Both the position numbers and the translations under genes were made by a program. A stretch of DNA of 42,094 nucleotides from Bacteroidales bacterium (GTDB taxonomy: Bacteria; Bacteroidota; Bacteroidia; Bacteroidales; PUMT01), in assembly GCA_007133565.1 (NCBI GenBank), contig SLMM01000168.1:1-42094 (forward strand), written 5' to 3'. Below the pieces are notes generated by a model. That model saw only the letters and a list, made by a program, of their open reading frames with translations, was not told where the DNA came from and did no database searches. Shown in pieces: positions 1 through 10,360 of this stretch (within the stretch, counting starts at the first letter, position 1; every line of letters begins with the position of its first letter).

Positions 1-965
1 GAGTCGGGCGATTTCGAAATTGAATCGCGCATACCTGTATCGGCTTCAATATTCTTCACTCTCATGTAGTCCATAATTCCCATATTACCCGCTCTGAAGG
101 CATCTGACATAGCTTTGGGGACTTCTGCCTCGGCTTCTATAACCTTGGCGCGCATCTCCTGGGCAAGCGCCTTGTTCTCCTGCTCGAGCGCCACAGCCAT
201 GGCACGGCGCTCCTCAGCCTTGGCCTGGGCAATATTCTTGTCTGCATTGGCCTGGTCCATCTGCAGCACCGCACCAATGTTCTTGCCTATGTCAATATCG
301 GCAATGTCGATAGACAGTATCTCAAATGCCGTTCCGGCGTCAAGCCCTTTTGACAGCACAACCTTGGATATGGAATCCGGATTTTCAAGCACCGCTTTAT
401 GCGATGCAGCCGAACCAATTGATGATACAACACCCTCACCTACCCTGGCAAGAACAGTTTCCTCTCCTGCTCCACCTACAAGCTGCTTGATATTGGCACG
501 AACGGTAACCCTGGCTTTTGCAATAAGCTGAATACCGTCTTTGGCAACTGCAGCTACAGGAGGTGTATCAATCACCTTGGGATTAACCGACATCTGCACG
601 GCATGGAACACATCCCTCCCTGCAAGGTCGATGGCGGTTGCCGATTTGAAGTCCAGGGGAATGTTCGCCTTATCGGCGGAAATGAGAGCATTGACCACGT
701 TTATAACATTACCCCCTGCCAGATAGTGAGCCTCAAGCTGATCGCGCGTCAGTGTAAGCCCGGCTTTGGTTGAGTTGATCATCGCCTTCACGATGACTGA
801 CGGGGGTACCTTCCTCCACCTCATAAATATAAGCTGGATCAGTGATACCCGTACTCCAGAAAGGAGCGCCGAGAACCACATCCCAACCGGGATGAAGTAA
901 AGGATGACCCAGAGCCCTACAAGTGACCCTACAAGTATAAAAATGTAAATTCCAATTTCTTCCAT
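1..965 (-). CDS. floA: FloA flotillin-like (SPFH/UPF0365) membrane protein, truncated by the window start
   Basis: Reverse-strand reading from ATG at 965 is open to base 1: [87 protein letters not shown]... with later [40 protein letters not shown]. Absent from the ORF track because the reading frame runs off the edge. Confidence 0.93.
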   Translation of the reverse strand, partial: MEEIGIYIFILVGSLVGLWVILYFIPVGMWFSALLSGVRVSLIQLIFMRWRKVPPSVIVKAMINSTKAGLTLTRDQLEAHYLAGGNVINVVNALISADKANIPLDFKSATAIDLAGRDVFHAVQMSVNPKVIDTPPVAAVAKDGIQLIAKARVTVRANIKQLVGGAGEETVLARVGEGVVSSIGSAASHKAVLENPDSISKVVLSKGLDAGTAFEILSIDIADIDIGKNIGAVLQMDQANADKNIAQAKAEERRAMAVALEQENKALAQEMRAKVIEAEAEVPKAMSDAFRAGNMGIMDYMRVKNIEADTGMRDSISKSPD

Positions 966-970
966 AATTA

Positions 971-1441
971 CTATTCATTAGTTGGTTTAACAATAAGTTT
1001 GTCGCTCAGCACCTTGACCACGGTTATGTCGGTATTCGAATTGATAATATTATCGGCCGATTTTGCATCGTAATACTCCCCGCTCACGATCACTTTGCCA
1101 ATCGGGGCAAGACGTGTGACAGTGGTGCCGGTATCGCCCGGTTTTACTGTTTCTGAATTGACTATGTTTACTTTGCCTTCAAGTTTCGATTCCAGCATCG
1201 TTCGGCGCCAGGTACGGGACTTGAGGGAATAATATACACTCAGGAACATGAACAGCACCGACCCCAGCAGAACATAGTTTCCTGTTGATGTGCCGTAGAT
1301 CTCATAAGAAAGATAGATTCCTGTGCCTATGCAGAGAACCCCTCCTATCCCGGCTATCGTTATGCCGGGTGCGACGAGAAATTCCACCCAAAGCAAAGCA
1401 ATGCCGAGCAGTATAAGGAGTATGATGCCTGTAATTGACAT
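971..1441 (-). CDS. nfeD: NfeD-like membrane protein
   Basis: 156 aa; hydrophobic N-terminal helices and a C-terminal OB-like segment ([27 protein letters not shown]). Immediately upstream of floA, the usual pairing. Confidence 0.88.
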   Translation of the reverse strand: MSITGIILLILLGIALLWVEFLVAPGITIAGIGGVLCIGTGIYLSYEIYGTSTGNYVLLGSVLFMFLSVYYSLKSRTWRRTMLESKLEGKVNIVNSETVKPGDTGTTVTRLAPIGKVIVSGEYYDAKSADNIINSNTDITVVKVLSDKLIVKPTNE

Positions 1442-1469
1442 TTCACGAAATTAATTGACTATATAACCC

Positions 1470-3302
1470 TCATTGGGCCCGATTGTTCAGCAGCCGTGTT
1501 GCTTCTTCCATGCTGATACGCATATCATTCCGGTATGGAATGATAAATGCATCAGGAACCCCGGCCTGCCTTAACCGGTCGCGAACCCTGACAGCCTCTT
1601 CAAAAGTATTAAAATTTCCTGTAGAATAGACATACAGCCCTCTATTATTTAATGAGTACTCCACTTTTTTGCCGCCAGTAACACCTTGCCACCGGTCATG
1701 AATATTTTTTTCAACCATCCGGCTGAGAGCGGCAATCTGCACCCTGAATGTCACAACAGTAGCCTTTTCAATGACTTCCGGTGCAGCAGTTTCCCGGGGA
1801 GGTTCGGGCATTGCAGCTTCCTCAGCCCGGCCCCTGGTATCACGGGTGGCAGCAGGATCATCAGCGGCAGCCCCGGCAGCCTCCTCTGCAGCAACTGCCT
1901 GCAAAACGGCCCTTTCCATCTGTCGTGCCCGTATTACGGGAATTCTTGTACTGTTATTGTAGGCCACAATGAATGCGTCAGTGAAACCCTGACGGTTTAC
2001 CTCGACAAGCCCCCTCTCTGCTTCTGAATGTGTCCTGAATACACCGGCAAAATACCTTGCGGTATTGCTCTCCGGTTCAGTTTCCGACATCAATGGTGTG
2101 AGGCCTCCAAAAATGGATGGACTCATACCTGCATTGAAAAGGCCAAGTTGCACACTGTATGCAAGTCCCCCCGGCAGTTCCGGGTTTGCCGGCACCGGTT
2201 TTTCTTCTGAATAGGGTGTTTCCTGCCGTACTTCAAATCCAAAGTCAATAAATTGCCGGGGTTCCGTTCTATCTGGCTCCGGGAGAGCACTCCGCGAAGT
2301 ACGTGTCAGGGCGGCAACGGTAGTGTACATATCCATTGCCTTTTCCAAAGCCCCGAGGGCTGCCAGCTCCTCTTCATGAGCCTTCAAAAGATACTCCTGC
2401 CTGTACCTTTCACTGCGCAGGTCACCTGCCGTTTCCCTGAGACCGTGTGCCTGCCTGAAGCTTTCCCCTGCAAACTCCTGGTGCTTCATGCCGTTGCTTT
2501 TCAATTCCGGGTTGTGTTGTTCTTCCCTGATCTCATCAAGAAATCGGGATGCAGCCATAAAACGAAGGGCATTAACTTTTTGCATGATTTCAAGTGCCTC
2601 CATGTTAAGCCTGAAAACTTCCTCGTCAATCTCATCAATTCTGCGTTCTATACGCCTCCTGTCTCTCCTCGACACACCTGAATCAAGCTGGTTCCGAAGG
2701 TTCCCCTTTTCATCCTGCAGGTCTGATACCTGCCACATATTGAATGAAGCATCCCTGTAGGGAGACTCCAGGTCAGCCGCTTCAGAAAGCTCGCGACGTG
2801 TGAGCCAGGGTCCCAGCTTTTTTTCACCAAGCACAAGGAACGAAACAGCCATTGAGTCCTGTGATGCCCCGGTGCCTGTTCCCGACCGGTCAGAGGAATT
2901 TTCAGTATTTGATGGAGTAGTGGAAACAACCTCACCTGCGCCGGTATTTGCGCGGGACGCAGCTATCATCCTGAGCTCAATGGCTCTTGCCTGGGTGTAA
3001 AGGCTGTCAGCCTGCCTCTGCACCCTGAATGACTCACGCTCCAGGGCAACGATACTTCTCTCCAGTTCTCCCCTTACCCCTTCACTGGTCGCAAAGGCAA
3101 GCTCCCTGCGCTTCTGGTTGGCAGAACGAGAGAGAGAATCGGCTTTTACCTGGAACCTCAGTGCTCCTGAAATGTACTCCTCGTATTGCAGTTCAAGAGT
3201 GTTTGCCTGCCGGTCTGACCCGGCATGCTGCCCGTATAAAAAACCACCGCTGCCCGTGAGCAGCAGCAATACCAATATGGTCAGGAAACGGAAATGCTTC
3301 AT
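1470..3302 (-). CDS. Secreted SPOR-domain protein with coiled-coil N-terminal half and two SPOR-like segments
   Basis: 610 aa; signal-peptide-like MKHFRFLTILVLLLLTGSGG; helical charged region; SPOR-like repeats AYSVQLGLFN... and TFRVQIAALS...GLYVYSTGNFNTFEEAVRVRDRLRQAGVPDAFIIPY. Confidence 0.78.
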   Translation of the reverse strand: MKHFRFLTILVLLLLTGSGGFLYGQHAGSDRQANTLELQYEEYISGALRFQVKADSLSRSANQKRRELAFATSEGVRGELERSIVALERESFRVQRQADSLYTQARAIELRMIAASRANTGAGEVVSTTPSNTENSSDRSGTGTGASQDSMAVSFLVLGEKKLGPWLTRRELSEAADLESPYRDASFNMWQVSDLQDEKGNLRNQLDSGVSRRDRRRIERRIDEIDEEVFRLNMEALEIMQKVNALRFMAASRFLDEIREEQHNPELKSNGMKHQEFAGESFRQAHGLRETAGDLRSERYRQEYLLKAHEEELAALGALEKAMDMYTTVAALTRTSRSALPEPDRTEPRQFIDFGFEVRQETPYSEEKPVPANPELPGGLAYSVQLGLFNAGMSPSIFGGLTPLMSETEPESNTARYFAGVFRTHSEAERGLVEVNRQGFTDAFIVAYNNSTRIPVIRARQMERAVLQAVAAEEAAGAAADDPAATRDTRGRAEEAAMPEPPRETAAPEVIEKATVVTFRVQIAALSRMVEKNIHDRWQGVTGGKKVEYSLNNRGLYVYSTGNFNTFEEAVRVRDRLRQAGVPDAFIIPYRNDMRISMEEATRLLNNRAQ

Positions 3303-3561
3303 TTGTCGCTAAGTTAATTAACAAACCAGACTTTAAAATTACTATATTTAAAATAATTTCCCTAACCTGTTAAATTGTCACTAAACAGAAACGTTAGAAC
3401 TATTGCAGCCTTTCTTCAAACAATTTTACCTGAAAGGTTGTTGATAAAAATAATTTTTCACACCGGTTTAAACGGCAGAAAGTTTCTATCTTTACGTAAA
3501 CCCCCTGGCCCAGTATTAAAAACCGGTCTATTATTGGATAATAACCTTAAAAATCACAACA

Positions 3562-4026
3562 ATGGCTACAAAACTGAATCCCGGCGACAAGGCCCCCGAT
3601 TTTTCATCGAAAGATCAGAAAGGAGAGGAAATAAGCCTCGAAAAACTCAAAGGAAAGAAAATAATACTATATTTTTACCCGAAAGACAACACCCCGGGAT
3701 GTACGGCCGAGGCCTGCAGCCTGAGAGACGGCTACGACAGGCTTCTGGAGGCCGGGTTTGTGGTTGTTGGTGTAAGCCCTGACAGTGAAAAGTCTCACGT
3801 TAACTTTGCCGCTAAACACAACCTGCCTTTCCATCTCATCGCCGATACGGAAATGGAGATGCTCAAACAGTACGGGGCATGGGGTGAAAAGAAGATGTAC
3901 GGTAAAACCTATGAAGGTGTGATAAGAACCACTTTCGTGATATCGGAAAATGGCACCATCGAGCATGTCATACCAAAGGTCGACACCAAAAACCATGCAG
4001 AACAGATAATGGCTTTATATAACTAA
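3562..4026 (+). CDS. bcp: Thioredoxin-dependent peroxiredoxin (BCP/PrxQ family)
   Basis: 154 aa; KLNPGDKAPDFSSKDQKGEEISLEKLKGKKIILYFYPKDNTPGCTAEACSLRD is a BCP signature with peroxidatic Cys and nearby resolving Cys. Confidence 0.95.
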   Translation: MATKLNPGDKAPDFSSKDQKGEEISLEKLKGKKIILYFYPKDNTPGCTAEACSLRDGYDRLLEAGFVVVGVSPDSEKSHVNFAAKHNLPFHLIADTEMEMLKQYGAWGEKKMYGKTYEGVIRTTFVISENGTIEHVIPKVDTKNHAEQIMALYN

Positions 4027-4039
4027 CCTTTAGGACTAA

Positions 4040-5083
4040 ATGGAAAAAACTGAGAACGGGAAAAAAGATAACAAGACACAAAACCAGAACAGGGAAAAGC
4101 TCAAGGCACTGCAACTGACTCTTGACAGAATTGACAAGGAGTACGGAAAGGGTGCCATCATGAAAATGGGTGACGCAGCAGTTGATGACGTGGCATCGAT
4201 CCCATCGGGATCCATTGCGCTTGATATGGCAATAGGGGTCGGCGGCTTCCCCCGTGGCAGGGTGGTCGAGATATACGGCCCGGAATCTTCGGGCAAGACA
4301 ACACTGGCCATTCATGCAATTGCCCAGGCCCAGAAAGCCGGCGGCATAGCGGCGTTTATCGATGCCGAGCATGCATTCGACCGCTTTTATGCTGAAAAGC
4401 TGGGCGTAGATATCGAGAATCTTCTGATATCGCAACCCGATAACGGTGAACAGGCGCTGGAAATTACCGATCACCTTATCAGGTCTGGTGCCATAGACAT
4501 CATAGTAATAGACTCGGTGGCTGCGCTTACTCCCAAATCGGAGATCGAAGGGGAAATGGGCGACTCGAAAATGGGGCTCCAGGCACGGCTTATGTCACAA
4601 GCGCTGAGGAAACTTACCGCAAACATAAGCAAGACCAAAACATGTTGCATCTTCATTAACCAGCTCAGGGAGAAGATTGGTGTAATGTTCGGGAACCCAG
4701 AAACGACCACAGGCGGTAATGCACTTAAATTTTACGCCTCCGTAAGGATCGACATAAGGCGGATAAGTCAGATCAAAGAGGGTGACGAGGTGATCGGCAA
4801 CCGTACCAGGGTCAAGATAATCAAGAACAAAATAGCCCCTCCGTTCAGGAAAGCTGAGTTTGACATCATGTACGGGGAGGGCATTTCGGCAACCGGAGAG
4901 ATAATAGACCTGGGAGTCGATTATGAGATAATTAAAAAGAGCGGGTCATGGTTCAGCTATGGAGATACCAGGCTGGGACAGGGACGGGATGCAGTCAAAC
5001 AATTGCTTGCTGACAATCCCGAACTGACCGAAGAGCTGGAATCCAGGATCCGTGAAGCCATTAAGAACACTAAAAAGCAATAA
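4040..5083 (+). CDS. recA: Recombinase RecA
   Basis: 347 aa; [30 protein letters not shown] Walker [44 protein letters not shown]. Confidence 0.98.
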   Translation: MEKTENGKKDNKTQNQNREKLKALQLTLDRIDKEYGKGAIMKMGDAAVDDVASIPSGSIALDMAIGVGGFPRGRVVEIYGPESSGKTTLAIHAIAQAQKAGGIAAFIDAEHAFDRFYAEKLGVDIENLLISQPDNGEQALEITDHLIRSGAIDIIVIDSVAALTPKSEIEGEMGDSKMGLQARLMSQALRKLTANISKTKTCCIFINQLREKIGVMFGNPETTTGGNALKFYASVRIDIRRISQIKEGDEVIGNRTRVKIIKNKIAPPFRKAEFDIMYGEGISATGEIIDLGVDYEIIKKSGSWFSYGDTRLGQGRDAVKQLLADNPELTEELESRIREAIKNTKKQ

Positions 5084-5094
5084 ACCGACCAAAC

Positions 5095-7185
5095 ATGACA
5101 GGAAAGAATCTGATACTTCTGGCTTTGGCTACCTTGCTGGCAACACTTGCGTGCGAAAGGAGGCCTGATGAACCGGAGCCCGATTTTTCGGGACAACTGA
5201 CTGCCGGGGAAATAGAGGGGGGCATACTGACTCCCGAAATACTATGGAAATTCGGCAGGGTAAGCGACCCAAGGCTATCGCCCGACGGCACGAAAGCCGT
5301 TTATGGCGTTAGCAGATATGATTACAATACGAACATGAGCAAGACGGATATCTGCATTATCGACCTTTCAACAAGGGAGGAGGAGATCCTGACTGACCAC
5401 CCGGGCAGAAATTATGCTGCCCGCTGGCGCCCCGACGGTGAGCGGATCGGATACCTTAGCGACGAAAGCGGATCGGTCCAGCTCTGGGAAATCAATCCCG
5501 ACGGTACCGGAAAAAGAATGGTCTCCGATATTGACGGAGGGATAACGGGATTCGCCTACTCTCCGGCCGGCGACAATATTTACTACACAAAGCAGGTTAA
5601 GCTTGACGAAACCCCGCAGGAAATGTATCCGGACCTTCCGCTTATTGATGTGCGCATTGAAGATGAGCTTATGTACAAGCACTGGTCATCCTGGCACAAC
5701 TATTCATACAGCCACATATTTATCGCACCCTACGATGATGGCTCACTGGGTACGGCAACCGACATAATGGAGGGCGAAAGGCATGATTCACCACTGGCCC
5801 CCTTCTACAATCAGGCAGGAATAGCATGGAGCAGTGACGGAAGAATAGTTGCATATACAAGCAAGAAGATGGGAAGGACCGAATACGCACAGAGCACCGA
5901 TGCCGATATCTACCTCTATTATCTTGATACGGGTGAAACAAGGAACATAACAAGGGATAACAGAGGTTATGACAGATACCCGGTGTTTTCGCCCGACGGC
6001 CGCTACCTGGCATGGCAGAGCATGGAAACCCCGGGCTACGAATCGGATAAGGCTCGCCTCTTCATCTATAACCTGTCGACAGGTGTAAAGACATACCTGA
6101 CAAGGGATTTTGAAGAGAATGCATCAGGTTTTGCCTGGGGCGCGGACAGCCAGCATATATTCTTCATTAGCGGCGAAAATGCAACATACCAGATATTCAG
6201 CATAAATTTACAAACCCGCGATGTAACCAGGATAACAACCGGCAAACACAATATCAATTCGATAGATGTCAGCAATGGTGTGCTTATTGCCGATAAAATG
6301 TCCATGTCAATGGCAAGCGAACTTTTCAGGATAAATCCGGTTACCGGCAACGAGACACAGCTCACTTTCACCAACCAGCATATCTATGACAATATAGGCA
6401 TGGGGACGGTGAGGGAAAGGTGGGTAAGGACCACTGACGGGAAGGATATGCTTGTATGGATAATCTATCCGCCTGACTTTGACTCCACGAAGGAGTATCC
6501 TGCCCTCCTCTATTGCCAGGGCGGACCGCAAAGTGCGGTAAGCCAGTTTTTTTCATACCGGTGGAACTTCCAGCTGATGGCTGCCAACGGTTATGTGATT
6601 GTTGCACCAAACCGTAGGGGCCTGCCCACATTCGGACAGGAATGGAACAGGCAGATAAGCGGTGACTGGGGCGGACAGGCTATGGATGACTACCTGTCGG
6701 CCATTGATGAGCTGGCACGCGAGCCATATATTGACAGGGAACGGCTGGGGGCCGTGGGAGCAAGCTTCGGCGGATACTCGGTGTTCCAGCTGGCTGGCAC
6801 CCACGAGGGACGGTTTAAAGCTTTTATTTCACACAACGGGGTATTCAACCTTGAGAGCATGTATGCAGCCACCGAGGAGACATTTTTCGTGAACCACGAC
6901 CTGGGAGGGCCATTCTGGAGAAGGCCAAGGCCGGTAAGCTATGACCGGTTTTCACCTCACCTTTACGTGGAGAACTGGGATACGCCGATACTCATCATAA
7001 CGGGTGAACTGGATTACAGGGTTCCCTACAATGAGGGAATGCAGGCTTTTAATATTGCAAGGCTCAGGGGAATCCCAGCAAGGTACCTGCACTTTCCAAA
7101 TGAAGGGCACTGGGTACTGCAGCCGCAGAACGGGATTTTGTGGCAGAGGGAATTTTTTGCCTGGCTGGACAGGTGGCTAAATTGA
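5095..7185 (+). CDS. S9-family (prolyl oligopeptidase / DPP-IV-like) serine peptidase, predicted lipoprotein
   Basis: 696 aa; lipobox-like LATLAC near the N-terminus; WD40/PD40-like propeller repeats; GASFGGYS nucleophile motif; C-terminal D (GELDYRVPYNEG) and H (NEGHW). Confidence 0.93.
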   Translation: MTGKNLILLALATLLATLACERRPDEPEPDFSGQLTAGEIEGGILTPEILWKFGRVSDPRLSPDGTKAVYGVSRYDYNTNMSKTDICIIDLSTREEEILTDHPGRNYAARWRPDGERIGYLSDESGSVQLWEINPDGTGKRMVSDIDGGITGFAYSPAGDNIYYTKQVKLDETPQEMYPDLPLIDVRIEDELMYKHWSSWHNYSYSHIFIAPYDDGSLGTATDIMEGERHDSPLAPFYNQAGIAWSSDGRIVAYTSKKMGRTEYAQSTDADIYLYYLDTGETRNITRDNRGYDRYPVFSPDGRYLAWQSMETPGYESDKARLFIYNLSTGVKTYLTRDFEENASGFAWGADSQHIFFISGENATYQIFSINLQTRDVTRITTGKHNINSIDVSNGVLIADKMSMSMASELFRINPVTGNETQLTFTNQHIYDNIGMGTVRERWVRTTDGKDMLVWIIYPPDFDSTKEYPALLYCQGGPQSAVSQFFSYRWNFQLMAANGYVIVAPNRRGLPTFGQEWNRQISGDWGGQAMDDYLSAIDELAREPYIDRERLGAVGASFGGYSVFQLAGTHEGRFKAFISHNGVFNLESMYAATEETFFVNHDLGGPFWRRPRPVSYDRFSPHLYVENWDTPILIITGELDYRVPYNEGMQAFNIARLRGIPARYLHFPNEGHWVLQPQNGILWQREFFAWLDRWLN

Positions 7186-7568
7186 GCATTTTTACACACA
7201 TACTTTTTATCGCGGTTATCCTGGTAACTTATGTAATTGCAATAATTACCATAAAGCCGTTCATGATAAACTACAGGCGAAAGTATTCAACTCTCTGCCT
7301 CAAGATAAGCTACCTGCTATACCTTGCCGTATTTCTGGCAGCAATATACTGTTTTGTGTTTTTTGGCGACCTGGACCTTGACAGGCGTTTCAGAGACACT
7401 TTTTTCATCATATCCATGGTTTTGCTGTTTCTTCCCAACCTTGGTATGATGGCGCGAAGGTCGGTCAGGCATCAGAGGGTGTTCTACAACTACTTTTTTT
7501 CTGTCCTGAACCTGTTCATGATATACTTCATATGGTTCCTGCTTTCGCATACCGAATGGCTTTTCTGA
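7182..7568 (+). CDS. Small multi-TM integral membrane protein of unknown function
   Basis: ORF 7140-7568; likely real start TTG at 7182, overlapping the stop of the preceding peptidase; protein has several hydrophobic segments. Confidence 0.6.
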   Translation: MSIFTHILFIAVILVTYVIAIITIKPFMINYRRKYSTLCLKISYLLYLAVFLAAIYCFVFFGDLDLDRRFRDTFFIISMVLLFLPNLGMMARRSVRHQRVFYNYFFSVLNLFMIYFIWFLLSHTEWLF

Positions 7569-7609
7569 TAAGGGAACGGGCTGCCGGAACGCCGGCTGAC
7601 AAAGGTGTG

Positions 7610-8593
7610 TCATGCAGGTCTGGCAGACTTGCGGTAACGGCTGATTATCTCCTGCGCCAGCTCCACTTTTCTTTCGATGCTGAGGGCGTGATCGATCCAG
7701 TGTATCTGGTAACCGCTCCGCTCCATTTTCCTGAACCAGGTCATCTGCCTCTTGGCAAACTGGTGAATTGCAGTGTTTAGACGGTCCCTCATTTCCCCGA
7801 AAGGGATATCTCCGGTAACATACATGGTGACATACTTATATTCGAGGCCGTAGAACAACAGGTCTGCCGGGGCAATGCCGCAGGCCAGCAACCTTTCAAC
7901 CTCTTCAACAAGGCCCTCCCTCAATCTCGCATCAAGCCGGGCAGTTATACACTGCCTGCGCTCATCACGGCCAATGGCTACTCCAAGAATGACCGGTTTG
8001 AAACGGGGAAAGCTGAAACCGGAATGGCCATGCTTTTCCCTGTAGTGGGCAATTTCAATTGCCCTGATAAGCCTGTTGCGCGACGATGTGTCAGATACGT
8101 TGTGAAGCTTCTCGAGGCTGGAGAGCATGCCGGCAAGTTCAGCATCACTCTTATCATGCAGCTCCTTCCTGAGAGCATGGTTGTGCGGCACATTGACCAG
8201 TTCATAGGCGCCGAGAACTGCTTCAAGGTACATGCCTGACCCTCCGCACAGGACCGGTTGCCTGCCCCGGCCTGTGATATCTTGCCAGGCCCTTGCAAAA
8301 TCCTGCTGATACTCATAAACACTGTACTTATACCCGGCATCGGCTATATCGATCAGGTGGTAAGAAATTCGTTTGCCTCCAACATGATATTCCGAATAAT
8401 CCTTCCCGGTGCCCAGGTCCATGCCCCGGTATACCTGGCGGGAATCGGCACTTATTATCTCGCCGTTAACTGCAAGGGCAAGCCTGACAGCAAAAGATGT
8501 TTTTCCTGAGGCGGTAGGCCCCAGGACGGTCACAAGCAGGGGAAGGTCGTTTTCAATATCCTTTGTCACATCGTTTTCAATATCCTTTGTCAC
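7610..8593 (-). CDS. miaA: tRNA dimethylallyltransferase MiaA
   Basis: 327 aa; VLGPTASGKTSFAVRLAL, ISADSRQVYRGMDLGTGK, YHLIDI, FAKRQMTWFRK. GTG start at 8593, with an alternative GTG at 8569 inside a tandem repeat. Confidence 0.95.
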   Translation of the reverse strand: MTKDIENDVTKDIENDLPLLVTVLGPTASGKTSFAVRLALAVNGEIISADSRQVYRGMDLGTGKDYSEYHVGGKRISYHLIDIADAGYKYSVYEYQQDFARAWQDITGRGRQPVLCGGSGMYLEAVLGAYELVNVPHNHALRKELHDKSDAELAGMLSSLEKLHNVSDTSSRNRLIRAIEIAHYREKHGHSGFSFPRFKPVILGVAIGRDERRQCITARLDARLREGLVEEVERLLACGIAPADLLFYGLEYKYVTMYVTGDIPFGEMRDRLNTAIHQFAKRQMTWFRKMERSGYQIHWIDHALSIERKVELAQEIISRYRKSARPA

Positions 8594-8596
8594 ATC
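8547..8596. repeat. 24-bp tandem duplication (two copies) spanning the miaA start codon
   Basis: CGTTTTCAATATCCTTTGTCACAT at 8548-8571 and again at 8572-8595; encodes (V/M)TKDIEND twice. Confidence 0.95.
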
Positions 8597-8667
8597 CTGA
8601 TCTTTTGCAAAGTAAACATTGAATGGCTAAATTCTGTTATTTTGTCGGTTTTGTCAAAAAAAACAAA

Positions 8668-8675
8668 TAATTTTG
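8668..8675 (+). promoter_or_regulatory. Possible -7 element (TAATTTTG) upstream of the metal ABC transporter genes
   Basis: Matches TAnnTTTG; TTTG copies upstream at 8641 and 8650 are at imperfect spacing. Confidence 0.35.
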
Positions 8676-8714
8676 CTATTTGAATGTATTCTAAATAATT
8701 ATTGCCGCTCAGGA

Positions 8715-9590
8715 ATGAAACAATTGATATCTATACCGCTGCTTTTTCTTTTTTTGCTGGCTGCCTGCACCGGGGGTATGCCGGAGGATGACAGGCCGGT
8801 TGTTACGGTTAGCATACTGCCCCAGAAATATTTTGTTGAAAGGCTGGCAGGTGATAAATTCAACGTAAACGTGCTTGTGCCGCCCGGAGCCGAACCTGAG
8901 ACTTATGAACCAACCCCGAGGCAGCTGCGCGAGGTGGCCAATTCACTTGTGTATTTCAGGATTGGTTACATTGAGTTTGAAAGGACGGTGCTGCGGAGCC
9001 TGAACCAGCATGGTAACGGCCCCCTGGTGGTCAATACCGCCGAAGGAGTTGACCTGATAGCCGCCGACATAGTTGACCATGGAGACCATGTACACCTTTA
9101 TGGTGTTGATCCGCATATATGGCTAACCGCTCCGGGTGTCAGGATACAGGCGGCAAACATGCTGGCGGCTCTTGTTAAAGCTGATCCGGATAATACCCGG
9201 TTTTACACTGATAATTTTAATAGCTTCTCAGAAGATCTTGACCGCCTGCATGAGGAGCTGACCACAAAATTCAGCAAACTGAAAAAACGGACATTCATCG
9301 TTTTTCATCCTGCACTGGGATATTTTGCAAGGGATTATGACCTTACTCAGATTTCGATAGAAGAGGAGGGCAAAAACCCGACCCCGGCCAATATGAGAAA
9401 AATTATAGATATTGCAAGACAGGAGGATATACGGGATGTTTTTATACAGATGGAGTTTGAGCGTGATAACGCGATGACAGTAGCCCGGGAACTTGGCGGT
9501 GATGTTATCGAACTTAAGCCTTTGGCGGCCAACTGGTCAGAAAACATGAAAGAGATGGCTGAAAAGCTGTACGATGTTCTTGACAGGTAA
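8715..9590 (+). CDS. Metal (probably zinc) ABC transporter substrate-binding lipoprotein, ZnuA-like
   Basis: ORF opens at 8673 but the lipoprotein signal starts at MKQLISIPLLFLFLLAAC (8715). Cluster A-I SBP features: VPPGAEPETYEPTPRQL, VDPHIWL, FIVFHPALGYFARDY, QMEFE. Confidence 0.88.
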   Translation: MKQLISIPLLFLFLLAACTGGMPEDDRPVVTVSILPQKYFVERLAGDKFNVNVLVPPGAEPETYEPTPRQLREVANSLVYFRIGYIEFERTVLRSLNQHGNGPLVVNTAEGVDLIAADIVDHGDHVHLYGVDPHIWLTAPGVRIQAANMLAALVKADPDNTRFYTDNFNSFSEDLDRLHEELTTKFSKLKKRTFIVFHPALGYFARDYDLTQISIEEEGKNPTPANMRKIIDIARQEDIRDVFIQMEFERDNAMTVARELGGDVIELKPLAANWSENMKEMAEKLYDVLDR

Positions 9591-9602
9591 GGATATTTGT
9601 TT

Positions 9603-10358
9603 ATGGGAAGGATCGTTGAACTGAAAAACGTTTCGGCAGGATATGCCGGAGAGATTGTCCTCAGGGAGGTCAGCCTGGTTGTCAATGACAATGACTTTAT
9701 CGGTATAATAGGGCCCAACGGCGGAGGCAAGACTACCCTGCTCAGGGTGATTCTTGGACTGGTGCGTCCGTACAGGGGCAGCGTCATCTTTTTCAACGGT
9801 AATGCCCACGTATCGGGCGATATCATAGGATACCTTCCTCAGATCAGCCGCATTGATGCGCGTTTCCCGATATCGGTAACGGATGTTGTGCTTTCAGGAT
9901 TGATGAGCAAACAGGGTATCCCCGGCCGGTATTCAGGAAAACAGAAAAAACTTGCCGAAGAGCTTCTGGCAAGGATGGGAATATACGGCATACGGAAAAA
10001 GGTGATTGGCGAACTCTCGGGGGGACAGCTTCAGCGTGTCTACCTTTGCCGTGCGATCATCTCCTCCCCGCGGCTGCTGATGCTTGACGAACCTAATACT
10101 TTTGTCGACACCAGGTTTGAAACTGATTTTTACGGGATATTGAAGGAACTTAATAAGGATATGGCTATCATTGTGGTTTCGCACGATGTGGGCACGATAA
10201 CCTGGTATGTTAAAACCATAGCCTGCGTTAACGGCAACCTGCATTACCATCCATACAGCACTATAACGCAGGACCAGCTGGCCGCCTATAATTGTCCGAT
10301 CCAGATAATCACTCATGGTGATGTCCCTCACACCGTACTTGAAACTCACAAGCGCTGA
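9603..10358 (+). CDS. Metal ABC transporter ATP-binding protein, ZnuC-like
   Basis: GPNGGGKTTLLRVILGL Walker A; GELSGGQLQRVYLCRAI signature; LLMLDEPNTFVD Walker B. The ORF track starts at 9597; ATG at 9603 is plausible. Confidence 0.92.
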   Translation: MGRIVELKNVSAGYAGEIVLREVSLVVNDNDFIGIIGPNGGGKTTLLRVILGLVRPYRGSVIFFNGNAHVSGDIIGYLPQISRIDARFPISVTDVVLSGLMSKQGIPGRYSGKQKKLAEELLARMGIYGIRKKVIGELSGGQLQRVYLCRAIISSPRLLMLDEPNTFVDTRFETDFYGILKELNKDMAIIVVSHDVGTITWYVKTIACVNGNLHYHPYSTITQDQLAAYNCPIQIITHGDVPHTVLETHKR

Positions 10359-10360
10359 AA

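Noticed and set aside
115-726. Plus-strand ORFs at 115-531 and 541-726, and the minus ORF 733-993
   Set aside because: They lie over floA (minus strand, ATG 965), which reads as a full flotillin-like protein in a different frame.
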